Source: Methanobacterium_C sp963845285
GTDB lineage: Archaea > Methanobacteriota > Methanobacteria > Methanobacteriales > Methanobacteriaceae
Direction of reading: 5' to 3'
Assembly (NCBI GenBank): GCA_963845285.1
Contig: CAWJRO010000017.1
Coordinates: forward strand, 9,409 to 73,408
DNA length: 64,000 nt
Positions 40,111 through 49,674 of this stretch are shown here, one piece after another. Position numbers and translations under genes: made by a program. The notes below the pieces were generated by a model that did not search any database, was not told the origin of the DNA, and saw only the letters and a list, made by a program, of their open reading frames with translations. The first letter of the stretch is position 1, and the number at the start of each line of letters is the position of its first letter.

Positions 40111-41007
40111 TTAAATTATTAGATTTTTAACACCGTATTTTGTAGATATTTCACGGTATCTCTTTGCCAGATCCATTTGATAACGTTTTGAAGGTGCAAA
40201 AGAGCCTGAAAAAAGTTTTTTATATTCTAGAACCAGTTTGGGAAAATGATTCTCTAAAAATTGGTAATATAATGTTTTGCAATCATTTGGACCATCACCA
40301 TAAAGAGTCAAACCTGAAAAAATAATATATTCAGCCCCATGAATCTTTGAAGATTTTATCATGGCTTCCAGATCTTCATTGGAATCTGAGAGAAATGGTA
40401 AAACTGGCATGTTGATAATTCCAACTTTAAAACCTGCATCACTACACTTTTTCATAGTTTCCAGACGTTCCATTGGACTTGGGGCTCCAGGCTCCAGTAT
40501 ACGGGCTAATTCTTCATTTAACGTGGAAAAAGAAAAGGATATTAAGACTCCACATCCTAGTTTCTCCTTGAGATCATCGGGTAAGATTGCATCCCGATTT
40601 ATTTCCTCTAAAACATCCAGATCTCTCAAAATTAAACTGGATTTAGTGCATATATGAACAGGAAACTTGTAACGCTTGATAAGAAAAAGAATTTCACGTG
40701 TGACCCCCAAATTTCTCTCAATTGAAGGATATGTTTCTGCAGCAGATCCAACAACAATGAAACCACGTTCATTTCTTCGTATCCTGTTTTTAAGCTGACG
40801 TTTGAGCATAAAAACTGCATTTGCCTTTAAAGCCACTTCATATCCATGGTCACCCCCGTACTTGCTGCCACGCGTGTAACAATAAATGCAGTTAAATGGA
40901 CAGCCAGCATAGGGGTTAAGTGTGTAATTTCCCAAAAACCAGTCATCACGTTTCTTGTGTTTGTTAAGTATTGATGTGACCTTAATTTCATTTAGCACTT
41001 CATCCAC
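40111..41007 (-). CDS. radical SAM protein of the SPL-like family
   Basis: This 298-aa protein is a radical SAM enzyme related to the spore-photoproduct-lyase-like group (COG1533). The cluster-binding motif is YAGCPFNCIYCYTRG (C-x3-C-x2-C) at about residues 33-47. A barrel follows, with VGSAAETYPSIERNLG near 97-112 and further family positions. The reaction is unknown for archaeal members; DNA repair or rRNA/tRNA modification have been suggested for relatives. The ATG abuts AGGTGG, so a GTG nine bases further in (40998) may be the true start. It diverges from raSEA. Confidence 0.87.
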   Translation of the reverse strand: MDEVLNEIKVTSILNKHKKRDDWFLGNYTLNPYAGCPFNCIYCYTRGSKYGGDHGYEVALKANAVFMLKRQLKNRIRRNERGFIVVGSAAETYPSIERNLGVTREILFLIKRYKFPVHICTKSSLILRDLDVLEEINRDAILPDDLKEKLGCGVLISFSFSTLNEELARILEPGAPSPMERLETMKKCSDAGFKVGIINMPVLPFLSDSNEDLEAMIKSSKIHGAEYIIFSGLTLYGDGPNDCKTLYYQFLENHFPKLVLEYKKLFSGSFAPSKRYQMDLAKRYREISTKYGVKNLII

Positions 41008-41214
41008 CTATACGTTTATCAACAACTAATTGAATATTTTATAATTAGTTTATATAATGAATTAACATTCTATCATCAACCCTTTAAAATTTATTTAAAA
41101 AATAAAATAGTTTTTACAAAGTGTATATTAAAATATTTAATAAAAAATTTTAATCTACTGGAATAACTTGAAATAAATTAGGTAATTGGAAATAAAAATT
41201 GGAAACGGTTCAAA

Positions 41215-42291
41215 ATGGAAATACAAAATTTAACGCACGAAATCAGAGGAGATGCCATTGAAAAAATGGAGAAAAAATCACCCTATGACCTGGCAGCCAG
41301 CTGGTCAGGAGAAGACTTGCTCTATTCAGGAGTAGGAAATGCAATTTTTATAGTACTGCCAACTTCAGGATGTGCCTGGGCTCTTTCAGGTTCTGGAGGG
41401 TGTACGATGTGCAGTTATGTTGCAGATTCACCCCTTGTGGATGTCGAGGCTGATGTGCTCGTGGATATATTCAAAAAATGCATTGCAAAACATGAAATAG
41501 ACAAGAAAACCACTGTCAAAATGTTCGTATCCGGAAGCTTTCTAAACGAAGCAGAAGTTCCAAAGATCGCAAGGGACAAAATTTTAGGGATTTTAAAAGA
41601 CGAAGAAAATGTTGAAGAGGTTGTTGTTGAATCAAGACCAGAGTACGTAACAGAAAATGTTCTCAAGGAGTGCAGCGAAGCACTTGGAAACAAGTTATTC
41701 GAGATAGGGATGGGACTTGAAACCTCAAATGATTATACCAGAAAATACAAGATAAATAAAGGGTTTACAAGGAAAGATTTTGAGCAAGCAGTCCAAATCA
41801 TCAAAAAGCTGCAGCCAGAGTACAATGTGCATGCAAAAGCATACCTCTTTGTAAAACCAATTTTAACATCTGAAAAAGCTGCAATTGAAGAAGCTGTTGA
41901 ATCAGCACAGTATGCAGAAAGTGTTGGAGCCAGCAGAATCTCATTTTGCCCTGCCACAATTCATAAAGGAACATTGATGGAATTACTCTGGAAACAGGGA
42001 TCCTACCAGCCTCCATGGATATGGAGCGTAATTGAAATTATAAAAAGGGTACGCAGTTCTGTTAAAATTCCAGTTATAATGGATACAGCAGCATTTGGAA
42101 CAAGACGCGGACCATACAACTGTAAAAAATGTAACTCCAAATTGAAAAGCATGATAATTAAGTCCAACCTTGAGCAGAACATTCCAAAAGAGTTTGAAGA
42201 TTTTGAATGTGAGTGTAAGGAAAGATGGGTTGTTGATGTGAAGTTTTCAGACGTTACAAGATCAACGACCAATTTGAACAGACGAAAATAA
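41215..42291 (+). CDS. raSEA: archaeosine biosynthesis radical SAM enzyme RaSEA
   Basis: This 358-aa protein matches the archaeal RaSEA family, which works with ArcS to turn the preQ0-lysine adduct at tRNA position 15 into archaeosine. Family landmarks are LPTSGCAWALSGSGGCTMC (the cysteine-rich cluster region near residues 48-66), SGSFLNEAEVP near 105-115, and VVESRPEYV near 141-149. The C-terminal zinc-binding portion has CKKC near 302 and CEC near 338. Length is typical. GGAAACGGT lies upstream of the ATG. It stands as a separate unit, with its partner ArcS not in this window. Confidence 0.9.
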   Translation: MEIQNLTHEIRGDAIEKMEKKSPYDLAASWSGEDLLYSGVGNAIFIVLPTSGCAWALSGSGGCTMCSYVADSPLVDVEADVLVDIFKKCIAKHEIDKKTTVKMFVSGSFLNEAEVPKIARDKILGILKDEENVEEVVVESRPEYVTENVLKECSEALGNKLFEIGMGLETSNDYTRKYKINKGFTRKDFEQAVQIIKKLQPEYNVHAKAYLFVKPILTSEKAAIEEAVESAQYAESVGASRISFCPATIHKGTLMELLWKQGSYQPPWIWSVIEIIKRVRSSVKIPVIMDTAAFGTRRGPYNCKKCNSKLKSMIIKSNLEQNIPKEFEDFECECKERWVVDVKFSDVTRSTTNLNRRK

Positions 42292-42389
42292 AAAAAAGAT
42301 GAAATGAAATTTGTAGCTGAACTAGAATTTATTATAAATTTAAATAAAATTTAAATAAAGTAATTTCTATTTTTATTTTCGATTAGTTA

Positions 42390-42496
42390 GAGGCTGACCC
42401 ATAATTATTCATAACACATGTAAATTTGCTTATTTTTGAATTTAAAGCGTTGTTTATCCTTATTTTTTTGTAGATTTTGGATTATGGGTCAGCCTC
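42390..42496. mobile_element. 107-bp MITE-like element, copy 8
   Basis: Perfect complementary ends GAGGCTGACCCATAAT and ATTATGGGTCAGCCTC, with the core in reverse orientation. GTTA flanks both sides as a 4-base target duplication. It is very close to copy 4, so the two belong to one subfamily. Confidence 0.95.
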
Positions 42497-42609
42497 GTTA
42501 TCTAAAAAAATAATGAAATAGTTATATCCACAACAAATATATCTAAAATCCCATATTTATGTTGAAGTCCAAGGTTTTAGATGATATTTACTAATTCTAT
42601 TGTAATCTT

Positions 42610-44274
42610 CTATTGATAATCCCCTTCCTGAAATATTATATTAACCTCAGTTCCATGAGCACTAATAATTGTGAGGTTTCCTCCGATCTGTTCCACCAAA
42701 CTTCTTATTAACGTTAATCCTAAAGTATCAGTTTTTTTGACGTCAATATCTGCAGGGATGCCTACACCATCATCTTTAACAGTTAATATAAAATTATCTT
42801 TTTCTTTTTTGAAAATTATTTTTAATGTACCTTTCTTATTTGCAGGAAATGCATATTTACGACAGTTGGAAACAAGTTCGTTTAAAACAAGTCCCAAAGG
42901 TACTGCAATGTCTACATCCAACTGAACGTCATCAACAATTATATCAAGTTTTATATTGCCTGTATCAACTGCATAATTTCTGAATAAATCCTTGGTTAAA
43001 CTCTTTGTGTATTCCCCAAAGTTTATGTTTTTGAGGTCTGAAAAACCGTAAAGGCGCTCATGTATAAGTGCCATTGAATTTGCCCTGTTTCGACTCTCTT
43101 TAAGTATGTTACGTGCCTCTTCATTTTTTACATTTCTGGACTCCAGATTGAGCAGACTTGATATTACCATCAGATTGTTTTTAACACGGTGATGTATCTC
43201 TTTCATTAAAAGTTCCTTTTCCGCCATGGCTTTCTGAATACGCTCCTCGGTTAATTTAGTTCGGGTAATATCAGTTAAGGAAATCAGATACCCTAGAAGT
43301 GTATTTTTGCTATGGAGAGGCTTGATCCGCACATCCAACCAGCAGTGCTTTGGACCTTCTAAACGTGCTTCATAATGTTTACAAGTCTCATCAACAGGAA
43401 GTACAAAATCCGGAATAGTTTTCATCACTGAATCTGCACTTTGACCCAGAACATCCCCAGTTATACCTAAAATCTCATTTGCTGCAGGATTTACTTCTAT
43501 AATCCTATTTTCAGCATCTAAAACAACAATTCCCCCACCCATATTGTTAAAGAGTGTTGTGTGGGCAACAGGCATTATATTCAAGAATCTGAACTTGAAA
43601 AGGCTCCAGGCGGATACGAGTCCTGTTATAAAGAATGTCAAAGGCGTGGGATCCACACCAGGATCCGGGAAAAGGTCGGCAAGATAAACCGCATTTACAA
43701 GAAGCGGTACCAATACACCCACAAGCAGAAGTCCCGCCTGATATTTGTATAAACCTGGAGAGTTGATCACAGTCTGGAAGAGCAGGATTATTCCCAGGAT
43801 CATAAGGGTGTACGAGTAAATGATATTGAGCCATGCTCCTATTCCATGGTCGTAAACAAATACTGTACCTGAAACTGTTGATACAGCAGTTACATGAGGC
43901 CATATAAGACCATACCATTGGTTGGTGAACACCATTGCAAGTACAATACTGGGTATAACCATTAAACTAAACAATCGCGACTTTGTAATCCATCTTTCAT
44001 TTTGAGTGTATGTCACAGCAAATAGAAACCATGTGGGGGCTATAATGACCACACCAATATAACTTATCTGCGACCAAAAAATGTTTGAAGCTAAAGTAGT
44101 TGCCATAACCTGGTTTATTCCGCAAAATGACCATAATGCTACTCCCATAAGGGCCATTGACACATAAATTGCACCTGGAACTTTTCGCCTTTTCCATGTG
44201 TAAAAAGTTAAAAGCAAAGCAAATAATGATGACAACGCAAGAATAATGGCATAAACTATGTAATTGTCGTTCAT
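42610..44274 (-). CDS. sensor histidine kinase with 7TM input and PAS domain
   Basis: This 554-aa protein is a membrane-bound sensor kinase. The N-terminal 220 residues have seven hydrophobic segments, as in the 7TM histidine-kinase input module. A PAS domain follows at about residues 235-345 (GIVVLDAENRIIEVNPAANE). The kinase core is of the HisKA_2 class: phospho-acceptor His in EIHHRVKNNLMVIS near 361, then an ATPase domain with LNELVSNCRKYAFP (N-box), VKDDGVGIP (G1) and LGLTLI. No receiver gene is adjacent, so its partner is unknown. GGAGG precedes the ATG. Confidence 0.9.
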   Translation of the reverse strand: MNDNYIVYAIILALSSLFALLLTFYTWKRRKVPGAIYVSMALMGVALWSFCGINQVMATTLASNIFWSQISYIGVVIIAPTWFLFAVTYTQNERWITKSRLFSLMVIPSIVLAMVFTNQWYGLIWPHVTAVSTVSGTVFVYDHGIGAWLNIIYSYTLMILGIILLFQTVINSPGLYKYQAGLLLVGVLVPLLVNAVYLADLFPDPGVDPTPLTFFITGLVSAWSLFKFRFLNIMPVAHTTLFNNMGGGIVVLDAENRIIEVNPAANEILGITGDVLGQSADSVMKTIPDFVLPVDETCKHYEARLEGPKHCWLDVRIKPLHSKNTLLGYLISLTDITRTKLTEERIQKAMAEKELLMKEIHHRVKNNLMVISSLLNLESRNVKNEEARNILKESRNRANSMALIHERLYGFSDLKNINFGEYTKSLTKDLFRNYAVDTGNIKLDIIVDDVQLDVDIAVPLGLVLNELVSNCRKYAFPANKKGTLKIIFKKEKDNFILTVKDDGVGIPADIDVKKTDTLGLTLIRSLVEQIGGNLTIISAHGTEVNIIFQEGDYQ

Positions 44275-44455
44275 TTTTCCTCCAACAAATTATTGCATAT
44301 CTGACAGTTTTTTTGGATTAACCTACAGTTTCAATATACCTTTGAAAGTTTCTTGATATTTTTTTAAATTAAATAAGTGGTATTATATAATTGTTTAATT
44401 CATGCACCTGTTAAACTAATTTAAAAAAATAAAATTATTAACAGGATTAAACCGC

Positions 44456-45562
44456 TCATAATTTAATGTATATTTTCTTTATATGCATTATGTATGCTAC
44501 AATTAACCATAAACATACAAAAGCCAAACCAAAGACAAGTGAACCCCAATTAAGGCCTAAAACACTTGTAAACCCATTAAGAAATAAATCATGAATTGTT
44601 GTAGAACCGTTTACACCGGTTAAAGTATATTTTTGAATCAAAACCATCGTAACCGATGCTAAAACATATATTACGAGAGCATTACGCCCCATTGGGAGTG
44701 CTAAAAGTAGAACACTTTTTCTTTTTTTAACATCCAAATATATGTACATTCCAGTTAGTATAATAATTCCCAAACCTGCCGTAATAAGAATAAAGCTAGC
44801 AGTCCACATCTGTTTGATAACCGGGACCCCAAATGAGATTAAAACCCCTAAAACTATAGAAGAAGCTCCGGCTATGGAAAATAGACCCAATGTATTCCAT
44901 TTTTTATCGTTTTCATTTATTCTCCGCAAGAGTTTTCCAAATGTCAAACCTATAAGAACCAGTGCTGTTGATGAAATTAAAGCAATAATTCCCTCAGGAT
45001 CAAAGTTTTTATCCAGTGTATGCTCTGGCCCAAAGACATGTGTATCAACAAATCCTGCTATATTACCATCATGTTCAAATGTTCCAGCATTCACTCCAGG
45101 TGCTCCCACTCCAAGATAGATGACACTCTGGACTAACAGTAAGACTGCAGCCACCAAAAGTATCCATTTAGGCTTAAAATGTACCATGGGTGCAGCACAA
45201 AGTGAGGACAAAGCAATTAGTTGCAGAACTCCAGGAATTCTTAAAGGAATCCCCCATACAATCCAATTTAAGAAAAGACCTATGATAATTAGGGCCAGAA
45301 CCCTGTAAAAAAAGTGTCCCCACAGGGTACTTTGAGATTGTTTTGACCTTTTGGCAAACGAATACGCCATTGAAACACCTACAATAAAAAGGAAGAAAGG
45401 AAAAACTAGATCTGCAAATGTTATACCTATCCATAGGGAGTGTTTAAGAAAATAAGGAGTGGTGGCTCCAGGAAGTATACTCACAAGTATCATGGCCGCA
45501 ACGGCAATACCACGGAAAACATCTAATGAAACCACCCTTTTTTTAACGTTTTTAACCGACAT
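44456..45562 (-). CDS. HGSNAT-like membrane acyltransferase (DUF5009 type)
   Basis: This 368-aa membrane protein resembles the heparan-alpha-glucosaminide N-acetyltransferase catalytic family. The N-terminal signature RVVSLDVFRGIAVAAMIL (about residues 9-26) is diagnostic, followed by VFPFFLFIVGVSMAYS near 52-67. There are ten or more hydrophobic segments. Relatives acetylate terminal amino sugars across the membrane. It lies 65 bases downstream of a PIG-L deacetylase gene on the same strand. Together they suggest trimming and re-acylation of a cell-surface amino sugar, which is inference. GGTG precedes the ATG. Confidence 0.88.
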   Translation of the reverse strand: MSVKNVKKRVVSLDVFRGIAVAAMILVSILPGATTPYFLKHSLWIGITFADLVFPFFLFIVGVSMAYSFAKRSKQSQSTLWGHFFYRVLALIIIGLFLNWIVWGIPLRIPGVLQLIALSSLCAAPMVHFKPKWILLVAAVLLLVQSVIYLGVGAPGVNAGTFEHDGNIAGFVDTHVFGPEHTLDKNFDPEGIIALISSTALVLIGLTFGKLLRRINENDKKWNTLGLFSIAGASSIVLGVLISFGVPVIKQMWTASFILITAGLGIIILTGMYIYLDVKKRKSVLLLALPMGRNALVIYVLASVTMVLIQKYTLTGVNGSTTIHDLFLNGFTSVLGLNWGSLVFGLAFVCLWLIVAYIMHIKKIYIKL

Positions 45563-45627
45563 TACTTACACCCCAAGATGTTTTTTTTATTTGGTTACTT
45601 ACTCAATTTTTATTAAGAAATTTTTAT

Positions 45628-47088
45628 TCAAAAAATTTCATTGATTAGATATTTCATAGTATTTGGGAACTTAAACATCCTTAAAGCCATTGTATCTATA
45701 TTGTTTCCTGTAGTATCGGAAACATCGGTGCTCATTAAAACGTATTTAGCTCCGTTAAATAGGTTTAAAGGGAGTTTAATTCGCATTACATTGTTATTGA
45801 TATTGACTTCGGGGGTTTCATTGGATGTGATGCTGTTATTGGCTTTTGATTCATATTGTGCTTTTCCATTTTTAACAGTTACGTCAATTCTTTTGAAATC
45901 TTTGCTGTTGAAGATTTTGAGATGGAAGTTGTAAACTAAATTGTTTTGCATGCTGGATGACCCTAAATAGAGGTACATATTACTGTTAGTATAAGCTAAG
46001 CCTGCAGAAGTTAGATCATCAGCTTGTTGTAATAACTTTGTTTTTTGATCATTTTTTACATCTTTAAACGATGATTTAGGCATGTTAAGAGGATCAGAAG
46101 AGTTATTTCCTAACTTTTCTATTTCGATTATTGGATAATACGAATATATTTCATCTGTTCTTATGAATGAGTTTAAATAATCTTTTGTAGCGAATAACTG
46201 TGATTTGTGTGCGTTTATTGCTTTGGCTTTCAGATTTTCATCAGTTTTACTTAGGGGAAGTATCATCCAGGTAGCATCTAAATTTAAAAGTTCAGTTGGA
46301 GGTAACAGCTCTGCATCAGGGGCGTAAAGAGAAGGTTGAGGCCATTGAAAACCTTTATGAACCAAATAACAGTAAGTAGATCCAGTATAATTAGTTTGTA
46401 CCGCAGCATATCTTACAAATGCACTGGTAGCCCAGTGATCAGTATGATCATCACCATCGTCAGGATAAAAGATCATATTGGGTTTAAAATTTATTATTAT
46501 CTGCTCTACATTTTTATCCACATTTGCACCACAGTATGGTGCATTCACTTCATATGAAAAGTTGTAAGGTGAATGATCAAAAAGGTTGGATCCTGTGGAT
46601 TTTTTGAAAAGATGATCGTAATCCCAGTTGTCTTCGAATAGATTTTTAAGGCCTCCATCAGGATAACCTAAAAATATAACTTGATTATCATTCAATCCCA
46701 GATCCCGGGTTGCATTTACTGCTTCAAGATGCCTTAACTCACCTATATTCCCTTTAAATCCAGTTTGATTTGTCTGTTTTAAAAACATTTTAAGAAAATC
46801 AGGAGTGTAAGCATCACCATTTGTCATAAACACCAGTAAAATTGTGGCATTTTTTTCCAGAGCTTCCCTTATAATACCAGATGTGCCCAAAGATTCATCA
46901 TCAGGATGTGGAACAAATATCAAAATCCTATCAGAAGCATGAATATCCTGAAAATCACTATAAGAACCAGATTGAAGCGTAGAATCAAATAAATGAAATT
47001 TAAAACCACCCACAGTTACAATTAAAATTAAAATAACAAGAACTAAAAGTACAATACCCCATTTTGATCTTAACCTGCCTTCCGCCAT
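45628..47088 (-). CDS. membrane-anchored PIG-L family deacetylase
   Basis: This 486-aa protein has one N-terminal membrane segment (about residues 10-28), so the rest is probably outside the membrane. A PIG-L/LmbE zinc deacetylase domain follows at about 50-300. Metal ligands are in VPHPDDESLG (about 54-63) and DDGDDHTDHWA near 198-208. Family members remove acetyl groups from N-acetylglucosamine derivatives. The last 150 residues look like a beta-sandwich, possibly substrate binding. GGAGG precedes the ATG. It leads a probable operon with the HGSNAT-like gene. Confidence 0.9.
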   Translation of the reverse strand: MAEGRLRSKWGIVLLVLVILILIVTVGGFKFHLFDSTLQSGSYSDFQDIHASDRILIFVPHPDDESLGTSGIIREALEKNATILLVFMTNGDAYTPDFLKMFLKQTNQTGFKGNIGELRHLEAVNATRDLGLNDNQVIFLGYPDGGLKNLFEDNWDYDHLFKKSTGSNLFDHSPYNFSYEVNAPYCGANVDKNVEQIIINFKPNMIFYPDDGDDHTDHWATSAFVRYAAVQTNYTGSTYCYLVHKGFQWPQPSLYAPDAELLPPTELLNLDATWMILPLSKTDENLKAKAINAHKSQLFATKDYLNSFIRTDEIYSYYPIIEIEKLGNNSSDPLNMPKSSFKDVKNDQKTKLLQQADDLTSAGLAYTNSNMYLYLGSSSMQNNLVYNFHLKIFNSKDFKRIDVTVKNGKAQYESKANNSITSNETPEVNINNNVMRIKLPLNLFNGAKYVLMSTDVSDTTGNNIDTMALRMFKFPNTMKYLINEIF

Positions 47089-47314
47089 TGAAATATTCCT
47101 CCTTTAGTAAAATTTCATACAAATATCTTTTAATGAAACCCCTAATTGACAATATTTGTTATTAAATCTTCAATAAACGTATATTAAAAACTTTTCTATT
47201 TTATCACAGCGTTTTTGCCTTTCAAAACTAATTACACTAAAAAATATATTTTTTAAATAAGAAAAATGAATATTTTTAAGATTAAAAACTTAAAACAGGA
47301 ACCAAAATTTTTCA

Positions 47315-48586
47315 ATGATAACAGACAATAATTTACCAATGCACAAAACAGAGAAACTCACACAAGAAACTGAATTCCAGATTAGTCTCCTCGAATTTCT
47401 GATGGAACTAGGAAAAGCATTGATTGCTGCCGGCATTTCAGTAGTGGATATAACATCAATTTTAGAACGAGTTGCTTCTGCATACAAAGTAAAAGCTGAA
47501 ATATTAATTTTTCCAACAGTTTTACTGGTGAAAATTGGTGAAACTGAATCAACACGATTAACTGCGAGCAACCAAAAACCAAATTTAATACCATTAAATC
47601 AAGTTTCAGAAATCTATCAACTGATTTACCAGGCTGAAAATGCTGAAATATCCCCTGAAGAAGGTAAAAACCGTATAAAACAAATACTAACTGAAAAACA
47701 TCATTTTGGCCCTATTGGAATAATAATCGGTTACACACTGTTTTCAATAGGTATTGGAATGTTGATGCAGTTTTCACCAAAGCAGATCCTAATTTCAGGT
47801 ATTTTTGGAGTTATAGTGGCATTTTTAATCTTATTTGGAGAGAACAGATCCAAATTATCACTTTTACTTCCTGTAATTGCTGCCATGGTCGTTTCATCAT
47901 TGTTCTTCTGGGGTATGAAAGCTGGATTCATAGAAGGAACCTTCATCATCTTGATCCCCGCACTTGCCTACTTCCTGCCTGGGGCCACCCTTACAACAGG
48001 AATGTTTGAACTGGCATCTGGTGAGATCATCTCCGGTGCAAGCAGAGTTGTCTCGGGTGCTGCAATCCTTCTTTTACTACTTTTTGGATTGATTGTTGGG
48101 CTTGAAATAGCAGGACTACCTTTGCAGCAGCTCATGTTTCTTAACCCGCCGGGTACATCCCTTTGGTGGATTCGTTACGTGGGAGTTTTAGCGTTTGGGG
48201 TTGGAATGTATTTATTCATGTCAATACAGAGAAGAGAGATGCCATGGATTATTTTAATCCTTTATATAGCTTTCATAGGAGAACAGGTGGGTAACCATTT
48301 TGTAGGAGGATTTTTTGGAGGATTTTTGGGTTCGCTGCTTATGGCTGTAAGTGGAACAATAACTGAAAGACGTAATCACGGAACTCCGAGTTTCATTTCC
48401 ATATTACCTGCTTTCTGGATACTGGTTCCTGGTTCTCTGGGTTTCATAAGTCTCGCCACTCTGGTGGGACAGAACTATCCTGCAGCAATTACAAACGGTC
48501 TACTGGTTATAATGACTATTGTGGCCATTTCACTCGGCTTACTTGTGGGTGCAGTTATTACAGAACCATTGAAGACAAGAAAATAA
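47315..48586 (+). CDS. ThrE-like threonine/serine exporter family protein
   Basis: This 423-aa protein is a ThrE-type (DUF1212/DUF3815) exporter. The N-terminal 120-130 residues form the soluble domain, with the signature ELGKALIAAGISVVDITSIL near residues 29-48. Ten hydrophobic segments follow. A conserved motif region ITTGM-like appears as LTTGMFELASGEIISGASR near 225-243. Corynebacterial relatives export threonine and serine; the archaeal substrate is unknown. The ribosome binding site is weak (AGGAACC). Its 3' neighbour across a spacer with a structured RNA candidate is convergent. Confidence 0.87.
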   Translation: MITDNNLPMHKTEKLTQETEFQISLLEFLMELGKALIAAGISVVDITSILERVASAYKVKAEILIFPTVLLVKIGETESTRLTASNQKPNLIPLNQVSEIYQLIYQAENAEISPEEGKNRIKQILTEKHHFGPIGIIIGYTLFSIGIGMLMQFSPKQILISGIFGVIVAFLILFGENRSKLSLLLPVIAAMVVSSLFFWGMKAGFIEGTFIILIPALAYFLPGATLTTGMFELASGEIISGASRVVSGAAILLLLLFGLIVGLEIAGLPLQQLMFLNPPGTSLWWIRYVGVLAFGVGMYLFMSIQRREMPWIILILYIAFIGEQVGNHFVGGFFGGFLGSLLMAVSGTITERRNHGTPSFISILPAFWILVPGSLGFISLATLVGQNYPAAITNGLLVIMTIVAISLGLLVGAVITEPLKTRK

Positions 48587-48721
48587 TTTAAATGAATTAA
48601 TGTTGTTTCAAAGTTTTAAGATAATTAAAAAAAGGAATAAAAAATAATTTAATAAATAAATGCTGTATCAAGATAGGACAATAAATGTTTAATTCTATTT
48701 AAACTAAATGAAAATAAGGAA

Positions 48722-48839
48722 GGAAGGTAAGAATCTGGACTAATTTGACAGGGGCTACTTATAAAAAGAGCAGAATATTACGTGGAGGCGTATTCCGGAT
48801 TACCTGCCAAGATTAGCCCATTTTCACATCTTACCCTCC
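48722..48839. ncRNA. structured RNA candidate between convergent genes
   Basis: GGAAGGTAAGA (48722-48732) pairs with TCTTACCCTCC (48829-48839) in an 11-position helix with one mismatch. Inside it CTAATTTGACAGG (48740-48752) pairs with CCTGCCAAGATTAG (48803-48816). A hairpin GAATA...TATTC lies at 48773-48795. The island is GC-rich within an AT-rich spacer and is not a protein frame. TATA-like sequences lie upstream on both strands (near 48695 on + and near 48885 on -), so the strand is open. As both neighbours converge, it is likely a stand-alone RNA, not a riboswitch. I recognise no family. Confidence 0.6.
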
Positions 48840-48960
48840 CAAATTAATCGTTAAAAATTTAATTAAATCATTAAACATGTTTAAATTTATTTTCAGTCAG
48901 ATCATGTTCCCTCCAAAATCTAAAAAGGATTTAAATTAATTAGATCTTTGTTCAACTGTT

Positions 48961-49674
48961 CTATCTTTCTTCTACTTTCCCATCAGAAACTCTTATGATC
49001 CTATCAGCGATTTCTGCCACATCGGGTTCATGCGTTACCATCACTATGGTAACACCTTCATTTTCATGTATATCTTTTAAAAGTTCCAGTATAACCTTGC
49101 CTGTTCTAGAATCAAGGAATCCTGTAGGTTCATCTGCAAGCAGTAATGAAGGATGGTTAACCAAAGCTCTTGCAATGGCCACCCTCTGCCTTTCACCACC
49201 TGAAAGTTTGGTTGGAAACTGGTCCAATTTGTTTCCCATTTCAAGTGATTTTAGAAGATCCGTTGCTCTTTTAACCATTTCCTCATCTGATAATACAGTT
49301 TCTAACATTGGAATCTGCACATTTTCAACTGCTGTGAGGTTGGGTATCAGGTTGTGAAACTGGAATATGAATCCAATTTCCTCGGACCTGATCTTGCTGA
49401 AATCTTTTTTTTCGGTTAGATCATGACCTGCAACTTTGATGAATCCTTCATCAGCACGGTCAAGTGCACCAATCATGTTAAGGAGGGTTGACTTTCCAGA
49501 ACCTGAGGGCCCCATAATGGAAACAAATTCTCCTTTCTTTATTTCAAGGGCCACACCATCAAGCGCCAGTACCCTGCCATCATCATATGCTTTCACGACA
49601 TTTTTCATTTCAATCATGTTTTCAACGTGTTTCTCATTTTTCATGGTTTTTGCGGTCACAGTGTCATTATTCAT
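48961..49674 (-). CDS. MacB/LolD-type ABC transporter ATPase
   Basis: This 237-aa protein is an ABC ATPase of the LolD/MacB group. Walker A is GPSGSGKSTLLN near residue 55-66, the signature is LSGGERQRVAIARAL near 158-172, Walker B LLADEPTG near 179-186, and the switch histidine VTHEP near 215. The ATG at 49674 overlaps the stop of the permease gene by eight bases and has GGAGG nine bases before it; an upstream ATG at 49731 would lie inside the permease. The pair forms an operon and probably exports a lipid, peptide or other hydrophobic compound, or remodels the envelope. Confidence 0.93.
   Translation of the reverse strand: MNNDTVTAKTMKNEKHVENMIEMKNVVKAYDDGRVLALDGVALEIKKGEFVSIMGPSGSGKSTLLNMIGALDRADEGFIKVAGHDLTEKKDFSKIRSEEIGFIFQFHNLIPNLTAVENVQIPMLETVLSDEEMVKRATDLLKSLEMGNKLDQFPTKLSGGERQRVAIARALVNHPSLLLADEPTGFLDSRTGKVILELLKDIHENEGVTIVMVTHEPDVAEIADRIIRVSDGKVEER

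Noticed and set aside
48722..48839. Possible second 5S rRNA because of the ~118-base length
   Set aside because: It lacks the conserved 5S loops present in the true 5S at 32588-32708.
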